DNA of 42,953 nucleotides from Candidatus Bathycorpusculum termitum (GCA_031254875.1 JAIRTW010000013.1:1-42953), one strand, 5' to 3'. Counted from the stretch's first letter, positions 1-8,770 are shown. The notes: a model not told the origin generated them from the sequence alone. Made by a program: numbers and translations.

Positions 1-98
1 GTTTGGGCATCTGCTTTCTCTTTTTGTTTCTCTTGCCTGCTCTTTAGCCTACCTCTTTTGGATACTCAACTGAAAAATTAAGTCAACACAAATTTCCT

Positions 99-1016
99 TC
101 AAACTGCCGAAGGTGAGTACTTAGTAATATGCCCATTCCAACGCTTCTTACCACTCTGACGAACAGAAGGCGTAATCCCACAATAACTACACACACTCTT
201 CTCATCAACAAACCGCGACACATCCCCAAGCTCCGCAGCCACCGTAGCAGCAGAAACAAACCCAACCCCCGGAACACTACTCAACTTATTGACGACATCC
301 ACATCAACATATTTCACTATCTGCGAATCCAAATCACCAATTTTACGCTCAAACTCATCCACCACTCCCATACACAACTTTAACTGAAAAAGATCCGCCT
401 GACTCAACGACCCCATAACACTTGCCTTAATCGCTTCACTATTCTTTTTCACACTCGCCGGACATTGTTCCAGCGCTTTGTCTAAACTTTCCCCCTCCGC
501 TATAGCTTTAATTAGAATTCGGCCACTTTTCCCAAAGATATCTGTAATTTCTGAATCCAATCTTATGTTGCAGAGTTGAAGTATCCGGTGTACTTTGTTT
601 TTGTAACCCGCCTGATCCTGTATAAGCGTGGCTCTTAATCGAGTAAGGGACCGTAAAGATCTTAGGGTCGCGTCAGGAACATATGATGGCTTAACCAGTT
701 CACTTCGCAACAGATAGGCTAGCCATTCGCTGTCTTTGATGTCTGTTTTCCGTCCGGGTATGGCTTTGACTTGTCGTGGATTAGCAAGCACAACTTCAAA
801 ATCGCTCTCCTCTAGGGATGCGTAGATGGGCATCCAGTATACTCCGGTGGATTCCATAACGGTTTTTGTGCAGTTGTTTGTTTTTAGCCATTTTTTTAGT
901 TCAAAAAGTTCATCTAGGTGTACTCCGAATTTGCGTGTTTCTTTATTGTGGTTGTCTGATAATATTGTTGCTACTACTTCGTCTTTTGCGATATCTAATC
1001 CACATACTGGGTTCAT
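99..1016 (-). pseudogene. IS110 transposase (DEDD/Transposase_20), C-terminally truncated
   Basis: This is the recombinase of an IS110 element. The N-terminal RuvC-like domain keeps D8 (GLDIAKD), E55 (MESTGVYW), D92 and D95 (KTDIKD), the DEDD tetrad. The C-terminal Transposase_20 part has the helix-hairpin-helix SVPGVGFVSAATVAAELGD and the SG motif (S288) expected to hold the nucleophilic serine. Family members normally continue after the GHIT motif with a GS-(T/K)-x-LR segment and a further helical tail. Here the frame ends seven residues after GHIT at 305 aa. A neighbouring frame reads STHLRQ at the same point and then also stops. I infer a frameshift plus loss of the C-terminus, so it is probably inactive although the catalytic residues persist. 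Start ATG at 1016. Confidence 0.88.
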
Positions 1017-1190
1017 GGTTGTTGTCTCTTTTTTTGTGGTTAGGTTTAGTTTTGGCGTTTTCTTTTAGGCTAATTTTCTCATTCGGGCTCAAGGCACCAT
1101 TCTTCCAGTCTACAAGAAAACACAGACACAGTTTCCTAAATACGGGTTCAAGACACCAAAAAATATACCGGTCTTCTTCTGCTAAACCTA
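1017..1190 (-). ncRNA. candidate IS110 bridge RNA region
   Basis: The stretch of about 174 nt directly upstream of the transposase on its strand has no convincing ORF. A TATA-like box (minus strand CATATAAT, 1213-1220) would place a transcript start near 1190. Two imperfect copies of one 16-mer, 14 of 16 identical, lie at 1084-1099 and 1143-1158 (minus strand TGGTGCCTTGAGCCCG and TGGTGTCTTGAACCCG). IS110-group elements are known to encode a bridge RNA of roughly this length in the non-coding end before the transposase, with two loops that bind target and donor DNA. Assigning this role here is inference from position, length and the paired repeats. Confidence 0.4.
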
Positions 1191-1238
1191 ATTGTTATAA
1201 TACGATGGCTAAATTATATGCTTTCGTGGTTCTTCCAG

Positions 1239-1257
1239 CGTCGGCGCAGCGCCGACG
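1239..1257. repeat. GC-rich perfect hairpin upstream of IS110 element
   Basis: CGTCGGCG and CGCCGACG form an 8-bp perfect stem around a 3-nt CAG loop in otherwise AT-rich DNA. It lies just outside the candidate bridge RNA and its promoter. It could be the IS end, a REP-like target hairpin of the sort IS110 elements are known to enter, or a host terminator. The sequence does not decide between these. Confidence 0.6.
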
Positions 1258-1460
1258 GTGTACTCTCCTATGGGAAAACAAGGGTCATGACGTTTTTCAT
1301 TGCACTTCTATGAAAGACCACTTTAGGGGATTTCGTTAGGAGTTAATTGTTCATGTTGTTTTTGTTCAGCAAACATGGCTGAATATACAGGCTTATACAA
1401 ATGCACTTGATATAAAGTCTAAAAATAAGCTAATTACATACACGAAAGTTCAAGCTCCAA

Positions 1461-1979
1461 TTACCAAGGGTGTCTTTTTAGTTTTAGTTTATACGCTATG
1501 AAGTTAGTAAACAAGTGAATCGGTGGAGTCAATAGCAACACGATAGCGATAACTGCCCAACTCAGTCCCTGCCAGCTAATTAAAGCTAAAGGCAATGCAA
1601 ATACTACAGCACCCACCACAAAGTCAATCTGGTCCACTAGGGGCAATAAACCGCCGGGGGCAATATCCAACCGTCGCTTAATAAATGCACCCGTCAAATC
1701 CCCTAATAATGCACCTAGCGGAATAAGAACACTAAACAGCAATGGATAATTATCGAAACCAAAAACGAGGCCTTCTGCTATGCCAACTAGAAAACCCACG
1801 GACCAGCCGAAGAAGAAACCGCGCCAAGTTTTGTTGTTACCAAAGATGCGTTTACCATCAATAAAATTTTTGCCAAAGTCCATTTTTGTACCGCCACCGG
1901 CAAGGACAGGTGTAGCGTTGGCGCAGTAAGCGGGGAAAATGAATTTTAAGGCAGCTATGAGGAGCGGGACGATATCCAT
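1461..1979 (-). CDS. carS: CDP-archaeol synthase (CarS, DUF46)
   Basis: CarS transfers CMP from CTP to unsaturated archaetidic acid, giving CDP-archaeol for archaeal phospholipid head-group addition at the membrane. The protein shows the family start (MDIVPLLIAALKFIFPAY then CANATPVLAGGG), the central FGKNFIDGKRIFGNNKTWRGF block and several hydrophobic membrane segments with GDLTGAFIKRRLDIAPG between them. I chose ATG 1979 (172 aa) because it matches the family N-terminus. A longer frame to 2045 only adds residues encoded in overlap with the upstream radB-like gene. The gene follows radB after 14 nt, so the two are probably co-transcribed. Confidence in the family is high. Confidence 0.93.
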   Translation of the reverse strand: MDIVPLLIAALKFIFPAYCANATPVLAGGGTKMDFGKNFIDGKRIFGNNKTWRGFFFGWSVGFLVGIAEGLVFGFDNYPLLFSVLIPLGALLGDLTGAFIKRRLDIAPGGLLPLVDQIDFVVGAVVFALPLALISWQGLSWAVIAIVLLLTPPIHLFTNFIAYKLKLKRHPW

Positions 1980-1993
1980 GGTGTTCAGCCATT

Positions 1994-2683
1994 TTAGTGG
2001 AGTTTTGTATCTTTTATTCCGTTTCCCCCTATTTGTATGTAGCATACAGTACTGTGGAGAAGACCATGTGCTTTTTCAACGGTTGCTTTGATTGTTTGTG
2101 GAAACTCGGTAGGTTTTAGAAACAAAATGTTTTCGGCCCAGAATTGTAGAACCCGTGTTGCCACAGGACGTACCCCTGAGGCATCGTCACTGATTACGTT
2201 TCGAACTTGACTGGTTATAACCAGTGGAATTTTTCTGGTTTTTACGGTTTGAGCTAAGACGGCGAGTTGCCGGTTTAACTCCCGGTTAGTGCCAAACGCT
2301 CGGGGGGACTCAGCGGCTTTGGCACTGTAAAGAGAAGTGAAGGTGTCTATAATTATTAAACCAACGCCGATGGTGTAGTCTTCTATGTGGTCAATCAGGA
2401 TAGTTTGCTCCCTGAAATCGTTAGGCTTCACCAAAACGATGCGTTCGGCGATTTCGTCGAATCGATCTCCGGAGAGCTGGGCGAGACGTTGAGTTGAGAA
2501 GGTATTGTCACAGTCTGCATAGAGGACTTTGCTTCCCTGCAGGGCGCAGTGTACTGCTGATTGCATTGCGAGAGTGGATTTACCGGTTTCGGGTTCGCCA
2601 TAAATGAGAGTGATAGTTTGGGGGTTTATGCCTCCACCGATGGTTTTATCGATGCAATCTACACCGATCGAGATTTGCGCCAT
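1994..2683 (-). CDS. radB: RadB-like RecA-superfamily DNA repair protein
   Basis: This is a single RecA-fold ATPase of 229 aa lacking the N-terminal helix-hairpin-helix domain of RadA, which fits archaeal RadB, a recombinase paralogue thought to help RadA. Visible motifs are Walker A GEPETGKST (29-37), a Walker B-like GLIIIDTF segment, and a QVRN-type L2-adjacent region (VITSQVRNVISDD). The ATG at 2683 lies opposite a divergent gene starting at 2756, so 2684-2755 should hold two promoters. It precedes carS in the same direction. RadB is best known from Euryarchaeota, and other RadA paralogues have a similar layout, so the symbol is given on size and motifs. Confidence 0.8.
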   Translation of the reverse strand: MAQISIGVDCIDKTIGGGINPQTITLIYGEPETGKSTLAMQSAVHCALQGSKVLYADCDNTFSTQRLAQLSGDRFDEIAERIVLVKPNDFREQTILIDHIEDYTIGVGLIIIDTFTSLYSAKAAESPRAFGTNRELNRQLAVLAQTVKTRKIPLVITSQVRNVISDDASGVRPVATRVLQFWAENILFLKPTEFPQTIKATVEKAHGLLHSTVCYIQIGGNGIKDTKLH

Positions 2684-2755
2684 GGAATCACTTAAGTATT
2701 AACTTGAAGATAGATATTGTGTTTGCACTTAAACATATACTCTTAAGGATTATGT

Positions 2756-3412
2756 ATGAACGAAAAAGTTGCTGTGGCAACAGTGTGTGGTAGAGCCTAC
2801 TTTCATATAATCAACATGTTTAAAGAATACAATATTCCTTTTACTAGTTTGGTTCCGGGCAGGGCAGTACCCGCTAAAGTGTGTCTTGTTATCACCACCC
2901 CAGAGGAGCATCATCTGATAGACTTTGATCGGGTTCTGGTTTTTTGCGGCGAGGAAGAATTGGATAGTTTACTCAATGCAACCAAACGGCTGATGCTTGG
3001 CAAAGAAGCCTACGAAAAAATCGTCATAGGCATCGATCCCGGCGAGGCCATCGGCTTAGTGACTATCGCTGATGGAAAAGTCATTGTGGAAGAAACCTGT
3101 TACAGCAACCACCAGATGCTTTTGTGCATACAAAAAATCCTTAAAAACATCGACTACACCTTAACCAACGTTACAATAAAGATTGGCAATGGCGTTCCAG
3201 TTTATAGAGATCTACTTGAAGAACTCAACTATGCTCTGCCGGGACAGGTTGTGCTCGAAGTGGTAGGCGAAGCCGGAACCAACCGCCCCCTAAAAAGGCA
3301 CAGCCGTAGCCGGAAGATAAGGCATATCTCTTCAGCTATACATATAGCTGGGCGATTAGGTAATTCAGTGCAGAGGAGACCAATGATTGCGGCAAACCAT
3401 ACAACCCAATAA
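2756..3412 (+). CDS. RuvC/RNase H-fold-like protein of unknown function
   Basis: I do not recognise a named family. Residues 1-80 contain an alpha/beta domain with no clear motif. From residue 90 the protein reads IGIDPGEAIGLVTIADGKV, the first strand pair of a RuvC/YqgF-type RNase H fold with D94 in the usual metal-binding position. The C-terminus is basic (RPLKRHSRSRKIRH) followed by SSAIHIAG. The start ATG has an AAGGA ribosome site seven bases upstream. The last 26 bases overlap the following Clp1-like kinase gene, which implies translational coupling. A nuclease or a nucleic-acid-binding role is inference from the GIDPG signature and the neighbour. Confidence 0.75.
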   Translation: MNEKVAVATVCGRAYFHIINMFKEYNIPFTSLVPGRAVPAKVCLVITTPEEHHLIDFDRVLVFCGEEELDSLLNATKRLMLGKEAYEKIVIGIDPGEAIGLVTIADGKVIVEETCYSNHQMLLCIQKILKNIDYTLTNVTIKIGNGVPVYRDLLEELNYALPGQVVLEVVGEAGTNRPLKRHSRSRKIRHISSAIHIAGRLGNSVQRRPMIAANHTTQ

Positions 3413-4475
3413 AACGCTCATAGTGGATGGCCCAGCGTCAGTTCAACTGATTACTGGGAAAGCAGAAGTGTTCGGAAGCCCCTTCAAAGAACTTCAGCGA
3501 GCCGTAGTCAGGGAAGGCAAACGCACCCCCTTCTTTGTCTCTGAAACCGCAGTTTTTGAAGTTGTGTTAGGCGCAAACGCAGCTATGCAGGAGATGGAGG
3601 GCAATACGGTGCCGGAGTCATGGAATAAACCCATCCAAACTGTATTGAGTCTAGAGAAGAAGCCCGTTGTAATTTTGATTTTAGGTGCATCTGATACGGG
3701 TAAAAGCAGTTTTTGTACCTACATGGTAAACAAGATGGTTGAAGCCAAACGTAGGGTTGCGGTTCTCGACGGTGATTTAGGGCAGTCCGACATCGGCCCC
3801 TGTGCAAGTGTCGGCTACGCTGTAACTGCTAAACCCGTTGGAGAACTCTATGATTTACGGTACCAAAACGGCTACTTCATCGGTGTCACTTCACCATCGG
3901 CTGCAGGTTCCAAAACGCTTGAAGGCTTAGCGGCCATGATGAATGAAGCCATCCAGCGACAAGCAGACTCTATACTGGTCAACACCGATGGCTTTGTAAT
4001 TGGCAACGATGCCATCCGCTACAAGTTGAATTTGATTAAAGAGTTAAAGCCCGACGTAGTTGTCGGCGTACAAATTCAAAATGAGCTGGAAGAATTGATG
4101 TCTTATCTGGGAGGCGGTGGAGTATTGACTGTTGAACCGTCACATGCTTTGAACAGACGCACTCCCGAAAAACGCAAAATTCTACGTGAAATGACCTATG
4201 CCAAATACCTCCGCAACTCCAAACTCCAATGTTATCCCCTAAGCCAACTTACTGTTGAACCCCGAAACGCTGTACCCAAAACCCAAAAACCTGAAAAAGG
4301 CGTGTTGGTCGGCTTATACGGCAGAGGAAGTAGATTTCTCGGTGTTGGAATTTTGCGCGCTATCAACCCCGACAGGCGCACCTTAAAGGTTCAAACAGCG
4401 GTTATCACAAAACCCCACCGGCTTATCATCGGAAAAGTTTTCTTGAACCTGAAACTGCAGGAAACTCAGGACTGA
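3387..4475 (+). CDS. Clp1/Grc3-type polynucleotide 5'-kinase
   Basis: The 362-aa protein has a Walker A loop GASDTGKSS (100-108), then DGDLGQSDIGPC (128-139), the typical Clp1/Grc3 Walker A and following acidic motif, and a C-terminal beta-rich domain (KGVLVGLYGRGSRFLGVGIL). Archaeal members phosphorylate 5'-OH ends of RNA and DNA. The start is TTG 3387, nine bases after a GAGGAG ribosome site; it lies inside the end of the upstream gene. The stop overlaps by ten bases the end of the convergent XPD gene. The partner upstream is a RuvC-like protein, so an end-processing pair is plausible. The family call is strong, while the physiological substrate is unknown. Confidence 0.87.
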   Translation: MRQTIQPNKTLIVDGPASVQLITGKAEVFGSPFKELQRAVVREGKRTPFFVSETAVFEVVLGANAAMQEMEGNTVPESWNKPIQTVLSLEKKPVVILILGASDTGKSSFCTYMVNKMVEAKRRVAVLDGDLGQSDIGPCASVGYAVTAKPVGELYDLRYQNGYFIGVTSPSAAGSKTLEGLAAMMNEAIQRQADSILVNTDGFVIGNDAIRYKLNLIKELKPDVVVGVQIQNELEELMSYLGGGGVLTVEPSHALNRRTPEKRKILREMTYAKYLRNSKLQCYPLSQLTVEPRNAVPKTQKPEKGVLVGLYGRGSRFLGVGILRAINPDRRTLKVQTAVITKPHRLIIGKVFLNLKLQETQD

Positions 4476-6394
4476 CTACTAAAGAAAGCCCTAACTTCAG
4501 CGGCTATCACGCCAGGTTTGTCGGGTAGACTTTTCATGCCATTTGTTATCCAGCTGGGTATGAAACTTTTACAGTATGCTGTTCCGAAACGGTAGTCAAG
4601 GAAAATTATGGCGCCTTTGTCGTCTAAGGTGCGAATAGGACGACCTGCGGCTTGTGTCGCCTTCTTCATAGCCGGTAAAATGTAGCCGTATTCACGGCCT
4701 CTGCCGGGAAAGCGATTCTCATAGTAGTCGATTTGGGCTTTAACTCGGGGCGTCGGCTCGGCATAAGGCACCCCCACGACCAGCACCGAATTCATCTGGT
4801 TCCCAGGAAAATCCACACCCTCCGAAGTTCTCCCACCTTGTACTCCAAGAAAAACAGCACCCCCCTTGTCCCCGCATGCCTTGAAATCCTGCACCAGTTT
4901 CTCGTTAGCCTTAGAGGTCATGCCGCTTTTCTCGTAGAACAACGGTTTGAGTAATTGCTGTTCTAGCCCTTCTGAGAGGAGAGCGTTTAGAACTTGGAAA
5001 CTAGCAGCGAAGATACCGGTGTTGGTGGGGGTACTGTTAACGACTTCGTTTATGCAACTAATCATGGTTTGGTACATTTTGGGGGTGCGTTTCTCCATTG
5101 AGGTGGTGACGCCGAGGCAGACAGCAGAGAAAACATGCTCTTTGGGGAAGGGGGAGGGCGCAAGGAACTGAACAGTGTTTGAAGGCAATTTAGTTATGCG
5201 TGCGTAGGCTTCCAGCGGTTGTAGTGTACCTGACATTATTACATTAGCGTAGGTGGCGGAAAACACGGGTTCGGTTATTTTAGAGGGATCCAACGCGACA
5301 ATTTCGAGTTTGCCTGTTTTGTTGCCCTCTTTGGTAAAGTAGCGACTTGCCACGTTGATGTAGGAGCCGTCTTCAACGGTTTCAATCCATTTTTGAAGGT
5401 ATTCACTCATAGAGTTAACGTATGAACGGGGGTTTTTTCCGTCGGCGAGCATTGCTTTTCTTATCGCCATGCCGGCTTCGTGGATGTGTTCAAAGAAGTC
5501 TCTTGGTTTTTGGATGCCACTTTTTTCGATGATATCTCGTATGTGGCTGGATTGGATGACTTCTTCTTTGTGGATTTTATCAGTTAAGGTTTCTATTGCG
5601 TTACGGAAATAGTGGATAAATTGTTCAATGTCGCGGTAACCGTATTTTTCCGCTTCTAACTCTGCGGTTTTCATGACAAAGGAAGTCAGCTGGCTACTGG
5701 AGATATCTATGGCGGTTTCCGGCAGGTTATGTGCTTCATCCACAACTAGGATAATCTTTGAAAGTTCAGTTTCTAAGTTCTTAAGAAAAGCTGTTCGAAT
5801 CATGGGGTCAAAGACGTAAAGATAGCTCAACGCAATAACCCGTGCCTCAGAAATCGCCCCCTTTACCAGTTCGTAGGCACAGAGTTCCTTCTTTTTACAG
5901 GAACGCAGAATTTCAGAGCCCATATAGGGCCGCCGGGCGACTTCCTGTTGCATCTGGAGGTACTCCCAAGAGCGATTCTGTACATTGGTATAATAGGGAC
6001 ATCTGCCTTTGGCTTTAAGCATCTCGCAGACTTCCATAAGTGATCGCGAGTCAGACGCTCCTTTAGAGGCGAACACATTAAGACACATCTCGTTGCGTCC
6101 CCGGATAGATACGCCTGTAACTGGATGTTGCTTGTAGACGGCACGGAGTTCTTCGATGACACGATCATGCTGACGGTGGGTTCTGGCAACATAGAGAATT
6201 TTGAGGTTCTTCTTCACCGCAACCGGGAGCACTGCAGAGAGCGCTGAGATGGTTTTTCCCAAGCCATTGCTACCCTCGATGAGTACACTTTTGTGATCGT
6301 TAACGGCCTTGTTAACGGTGGTTATGAATTCGTCTTGGTGGGGACGTGCACTATCATAGGGAAAGTATTCTTGGACTTCTGCTGGCAACCGCAT
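4466..6394 (-). CDS. xpd: XPD/Rad3-type Fe-S DNA helicase
   Basis: This superfamily 2 helicase of 642 aa should unwind DNA 5' to 3'. Walker A is GSNGLGKT (41-48) and the DEAH box is at 219-222 (VVDEAHNLP). Cysteines at 104, 123, 132, 166 and 172 surround the position of the XPD [4Fe-4S] domain, with C132 in RCPYY and C172 in LCAYELVKG. Downstream are helicase motifs such as GGRTSEGVDFPG and QAAGRPIRT (motif VI). The start ATG at 6394 overlaps the nth stop in TGATG, so the pair is translationally coupled. This ties XPD to base-excision repair here. Archaeal XPD and DinG-like helicases are close, but the Fe-S layout and archaeal context favour XPD. Confidence 0.92.
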   Translation of the reverse strand: MRLPAEVQEYFPYDSARPHQDEFITTVNKAVNDHKSVLIEGSNGLGKTISALSAVLPVAVKKNLKILYVARTHRQHDRVIEELRAVYKQHPVTGVSIRGRNEMCLNVFASKGASDSRSLMEVCEMLKAKGRCPYYTNVQNRSWEYLQMQQEVARRPYMGSEILRSCKKKELCAYELVKGAISEARVIALSYLYVFDPMIRTAFLKNLETELSKIILVVDEAHNLPETAIDISSSQLTSFVMKTAELEAEKYGYRDIEQFIHYFRNAIETLTDKIHKEEVIQSSHIRDIIEKSGIQKPRDFFEHIHEAGMAIRKAMLADGKNPRSYVNSMSEYLQKWIETVEDGSYINVASRYFTKEGNKTGKLEIVALDPSKITEPVFSATYANVIMSGTLQPLEAYARITKLPSNTVQFLAPSPFPKEHVFSAVCLGVTTSMEKRTPKMYQTMISCINEVVNSTPTNTGIFAASFQVLNALLSEGLEQQLLKPLFYEKSGMTSKANEKLVQDFKACGDKGGAVFLGVQGGRTSEGVDFPGNQMNSVLVVGVPYAEPTPRVKAQIDYYENRFPGRGREYGYILPAMKKATQAAGRPIRTLDDKGAIIFLDYRFGTAYCKSFIPSWITNGMKSLPDKPGVIAAEVRAFFSSQS

Positions 6395-7008
6395 CAGTTA
6401 ACGCTCCCGTTTGATGGGCAATAAGTGTTGACCAGACATTTTGTGCAGAGCGGCTTGGGTGCTTTGCAGGTTTTTCGGCCATGCGCAATCAAGAGCATAT
6501 GTACCAAGAGGTAATCTTTGGGTTCAAAGTACTGCTGCAGGCTCAGTCGCACCTCTTCATAACCGCCATTTGTGGGCGCCAGTCCCAACCGCCTTGAGAC
6601 CCGATTAACATGCGTATCCACAGGTATCGTGGGTTTACCGGCAGAAAACAGCAACACCACATCCGCCGTTTTTGGACCCACCCCCGGCATATCCATAAGC
6701 GTCCGCCTTGCCTCCTCTGTAGATAGGGATAGGATAGGGGTTAGGGTACCGCCGAACCGAGTGAGGATTGTATTGGAGGCTGTGTAGATGGCTTTGGCTT
6801 TGGCTTGGTAGAGTCCAGCGATTCGTATGCATTCTTCTATATCGCTGATTTTTGCTGTTGCAAGGGTCTTTGGAGTTATTGAGAATTTGTCTGAGAGACT
6901 TTTGAAGGCACGTTCGGTATTGGTATCAGCGGTGTTCTGCGAAATAATCGTGATAACTAGTGTTTGATATGGATCTTCACCGCTTTTGACGAGCCGAGGC
7001 ATAGGCAA
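6394..7008 (-). CDS. nth: endonuclease III (HhH-GPD DNA glycosylase/AP lyase)
   Basis: Nth removes oxidised pyrimidines and cleaves the abasic site. The 204-aa protein has the helix-hairpin-helix MPGVGPKTADVV with catalytic lysine K113, the aspartate D131 in VDTHVNR, and the C-terminal cluster cysteines C181, C188, C191 and C197 in the canonical C-x6-C-x2-C-x5-C spacing. TTG 7008 follows an AAGGA site by five bases; ATG 7002 is the alternative. The N-terminus is shorter than in bacterial Nth but the frame upstream offers no better start. A TATA-like box (minus strand TATTTATAG) lies near 7110. The gene leads the nth-xpd operon. Confidence 0.93.
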   Translation of the reverse strand: MPMPRLVKSGEDPYQTLVITIISQNTADTNTERAFKSLSDKFSITPKTLATAKISDIEECIRIAGLYQAKAKAIYTASNTILTRFGGTLTPILSLSTEEARRTLMDMPGVGPKTADVVLLFSAGKPTIPVDTHVNRVSRRLGLAPTNGGYEEVRLSLQQYFEPKDYLLVHMLLIAHGRKTCKAPKPLCTKCLVNTYCPSNGSVN

Positions 7009-7198
7009 CGTATCCTTTAACGTAGCTAGGATGGCTACTGCACATGTCTGTGTTAACGTTTGCCTTCACCCTCCGTGTAAAACATTTGCAAAGTATGGTT
7101 GGTCAGCCTATAAATACCAATTGTGGAAGTAGATGTTTAAACATCAAGAAAATTAGCACTTGATGCCGTCACTATTATCAGGCTATTAGAGAGGCTTT

Positions 7199-8206
7199 TC
7201 AGCGTGACAATGCTATCCAGAGGTTATCTGAGATGGGGCGGGGCAGGTCCTCTGCTGAATCTTGGTTTTTTATGAGGAGTCGTTTGTTGGGGTTTAGCAG
7301 GAATTCGCCGATGACATCTGCATAGATATGCTGAGCTGCGAGGTTTTGGATGATTTTTGTTGCGTCTTGGGGTTCTGCGGCGATGAGTAACGCACCGGAG
7401 CTGATTAGTTGCAGAGGGTCGATTTCATAGTAGCGGCAAATTTTTGCGGTTTCGGGTTCTATGGTGATTTTCTCTTCAAAAATCCGTACTCCTAAGCCAG
7501 CGGCATCTGCCATCTCGTGTACTCCGTTTAGGATGCCTCCCTCTGTTGGGTCATGCATTGCGTGAACTCCGCCAGTACGGTATGCGGTTAGGGCGTCTTT
7601 GACGACGCTTATTTGATTGTAGAAGCGTTTGGCATCGTCGAGCATGACTTGGCTGAAGATTTTTTGGAGTTGTTGTTCGCGGTCTGTAGCGAGGATGGCT
7701 GTACCTTCGATACCTGCGCTTTTAGTTAGGATAAGTTTATCGCCTGTTTTTGCCCCTGCGGCTGTCACGTATTTGCCTTTCTCAGTTAAGCCCACAAGGC
7801 AACCCACAATAATTGGGGTTGTCAGCCCTGGTGTGACTTCACAGTGACCGCCGACTATAGCTATGCCCAGTTCTTCTGCGGCGTGATGCATTTGTGTGCT
7901 GATGTTTTCAACGATTTTACTATCAGTGTTTGGGGGAAGCATGATGCAACTAAAGAAAAATGCGGGTTCAACGCCAAAGGTTGCGACGTCGTTGGCATTG
8001 ATGTGTATAGCTTCCCAGCCGATGCGTTCCACCGCGCCCGTAATGGGGTCCATTGATATTATGGCATCCTTTGTGCCCATATCCAATACGGCCCCGTCAA
8101 CACCTGCAGCTGGTCCCAGTTTGACTTCGCTTCTTTTGGCACCCAAGTTTTTGAAAACAATGTTTTTCAGTATGTCTGTGGGGATTTTTCCAGATTGAAG
8201 TTTCAT
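7199..8206 (-). CDS. AIR synthase-related protein (PurM/HypE superfamily)
   Basis: The 335-aa protein has the two PurM-type domains: an N-terminal ATP-binding half (PAAGVDGAVLDMG, SMDPITGA, NANDVATFGVEPAFFFS, GGHCEVTPG) and a C-terminal half with DPTEGGILNGVHEMADAAG. It resembles HypE, SelD and ThiL in fold, but it lacks the C-terminal PRIC cysteine tail of HypE. The exact substrate is therefore open; an ATP-dependent small-molecule activation is all that can be inferred. It follows the ECF-type membrane gene after 12 nt in the same direction, which hints at cofactor or vitamin metabolism. ATG 8206. Confidence 0.85.
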   Translation of the reverse strand: MKLQSGKIPTDILKNIVFKNLGAKRSEVKLGPAAGVDGAVLDMGTKDAIISMDPITGAVERIGWEAIHINANDVATFGVEPAFFFSCIMLPPNTDSKIVENISTQMHHAAEELGIAIVGGHCEVTPGLTTPIIVGCLVGLTEKGKYVTAAGAKTGDKLILTKSAGIEGTAILATDREQQLQKIFSQVMLDDAKRFYNQISVVKDALTAYRTGGVHAMHDPTEGGILNGVHEMADAAGLGVRIFEEKITIEPETAKICRYYEIDPLQLISSGALLIAAEPQDATKIIQNLAAQHIYADVIGEFLLNPNKRLLIKNQDSAEDLPRPISDNLWIALSR

Positions 8207-8218
8207 GAATATACTCTG

Positions 8219-8770
8219 TTAAAGGTGGTTTTTAAATTGTGGGAAAACCCGCTGGACGGCATGCACTATTGGAACGGCTATTATCAAACCTATCAGCATT
8301 TGGCCTATGTTTATGGGTATTTCGATGAGCGCATAGATTTCCAAGCTGGGAATGAGCAAAGCAATCAGGTTTTCGTAGAGAAAATAGCCTAAAACCATTA
8401 CGGAGCCGCCTGTTGCTATGGAGATTATGGCGCGTATTGTTGTGTTTTGGATGCGTTTTTTCAGTTTGATGTTTAGGAGTCCGACTATTGCGCCTTCTGC
8501 GCCTTTTATTATCAATGTTCCCGGAGCAAAATGTGCAAATCCCAAGTAGACGTCCGAAAGTGCGGTTCCTATTCCGCCGGCAAATGCCCCGACGAAGGGG
8601 CCGAAAAGCAGGGCTGCGACATAGATGGCTACTTCGCCCATGTTGAAGTAGCCTGATGTTGCGGGGATGAGTATTGGAGGGATTTGTGTAGTTATGATGA
8701 ATATAAGTGTAGTGAAGAGGGCTGTTGCGGCAATTATGGCGGGGGTTCGTGTGGTTGTTTTTGTATTCAT
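8219..8770 (-). CDS. ECF-type transporter substrate-binding (S) component
   Basis: The protein is a 183-aa integral membrane protein with about six hydrophobic segments, a conserved-looking TSGYFNMGEVAIYVAALLFGP stretch followed by GAFAGGIGTALSDVYLGF, typical of ECF S components of the riboflavin/uncharacterised group. S components bind a vitamin or metal ligand and dock onto a shared energising module; no A or T component genes are present in the window. The following AIR-synthase-like gene is 12 nt downstream and probably co-transcribed. The ligand cannot be named from sequence. I looked for a thiamine or cobalamin riboswitch between 8771 and 8830 and saw none. Confidence 0.82.
   Translation of the reverse strand: MNTKTTTRTPAIIAATALFTTLIFIITTQIPPILIPATSGYFNMGEVAIYVAALLFGPFVGAFAGGIGTALSDVYLGFAHFAPGTLIIKGAEGAIVGLLNIKLKKRIQNTTIRAIISIATGGSVMVLGYFLYENLIALLIPSLEIYALIEIPINIGQMLIGLIIAVPIVHAVQRVFPQFKNHL

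Larger units (their letters stand above)
1..1257 (-). mobile_element. IS110-family insertion sequence, degenerate; left boundary outside window
   Basis: The unit consists of a damaged IS110 transposase and the non-coding stretch upstream of it on the minus strand. IS110 elements lack terminal inverted repeats, so the ends cannot be read from sequence alone. The outer limit given at 1257 is simply the edge of a GC-rich hairpin that may be the old target or a host hairpin. The sequence from 1 to 98, downstream of the transposase, has no clear coding potential in the transposase frame, and the element may continue beyond the window. Confidence 0.7.

Noticed and set aside
83-277. 64-codon minus-strand frame overlapping the IS110 gene end
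   Set aside because: It is an out-of-frame reading; only its STHLRQ part is informative, as evidence for a frameshift.
826-1339. Plus-strand frames opposite the IS110 5' region
   Set aside because: They are antisense to a well-supported transposase and have low-complexity hydrophobic translations.
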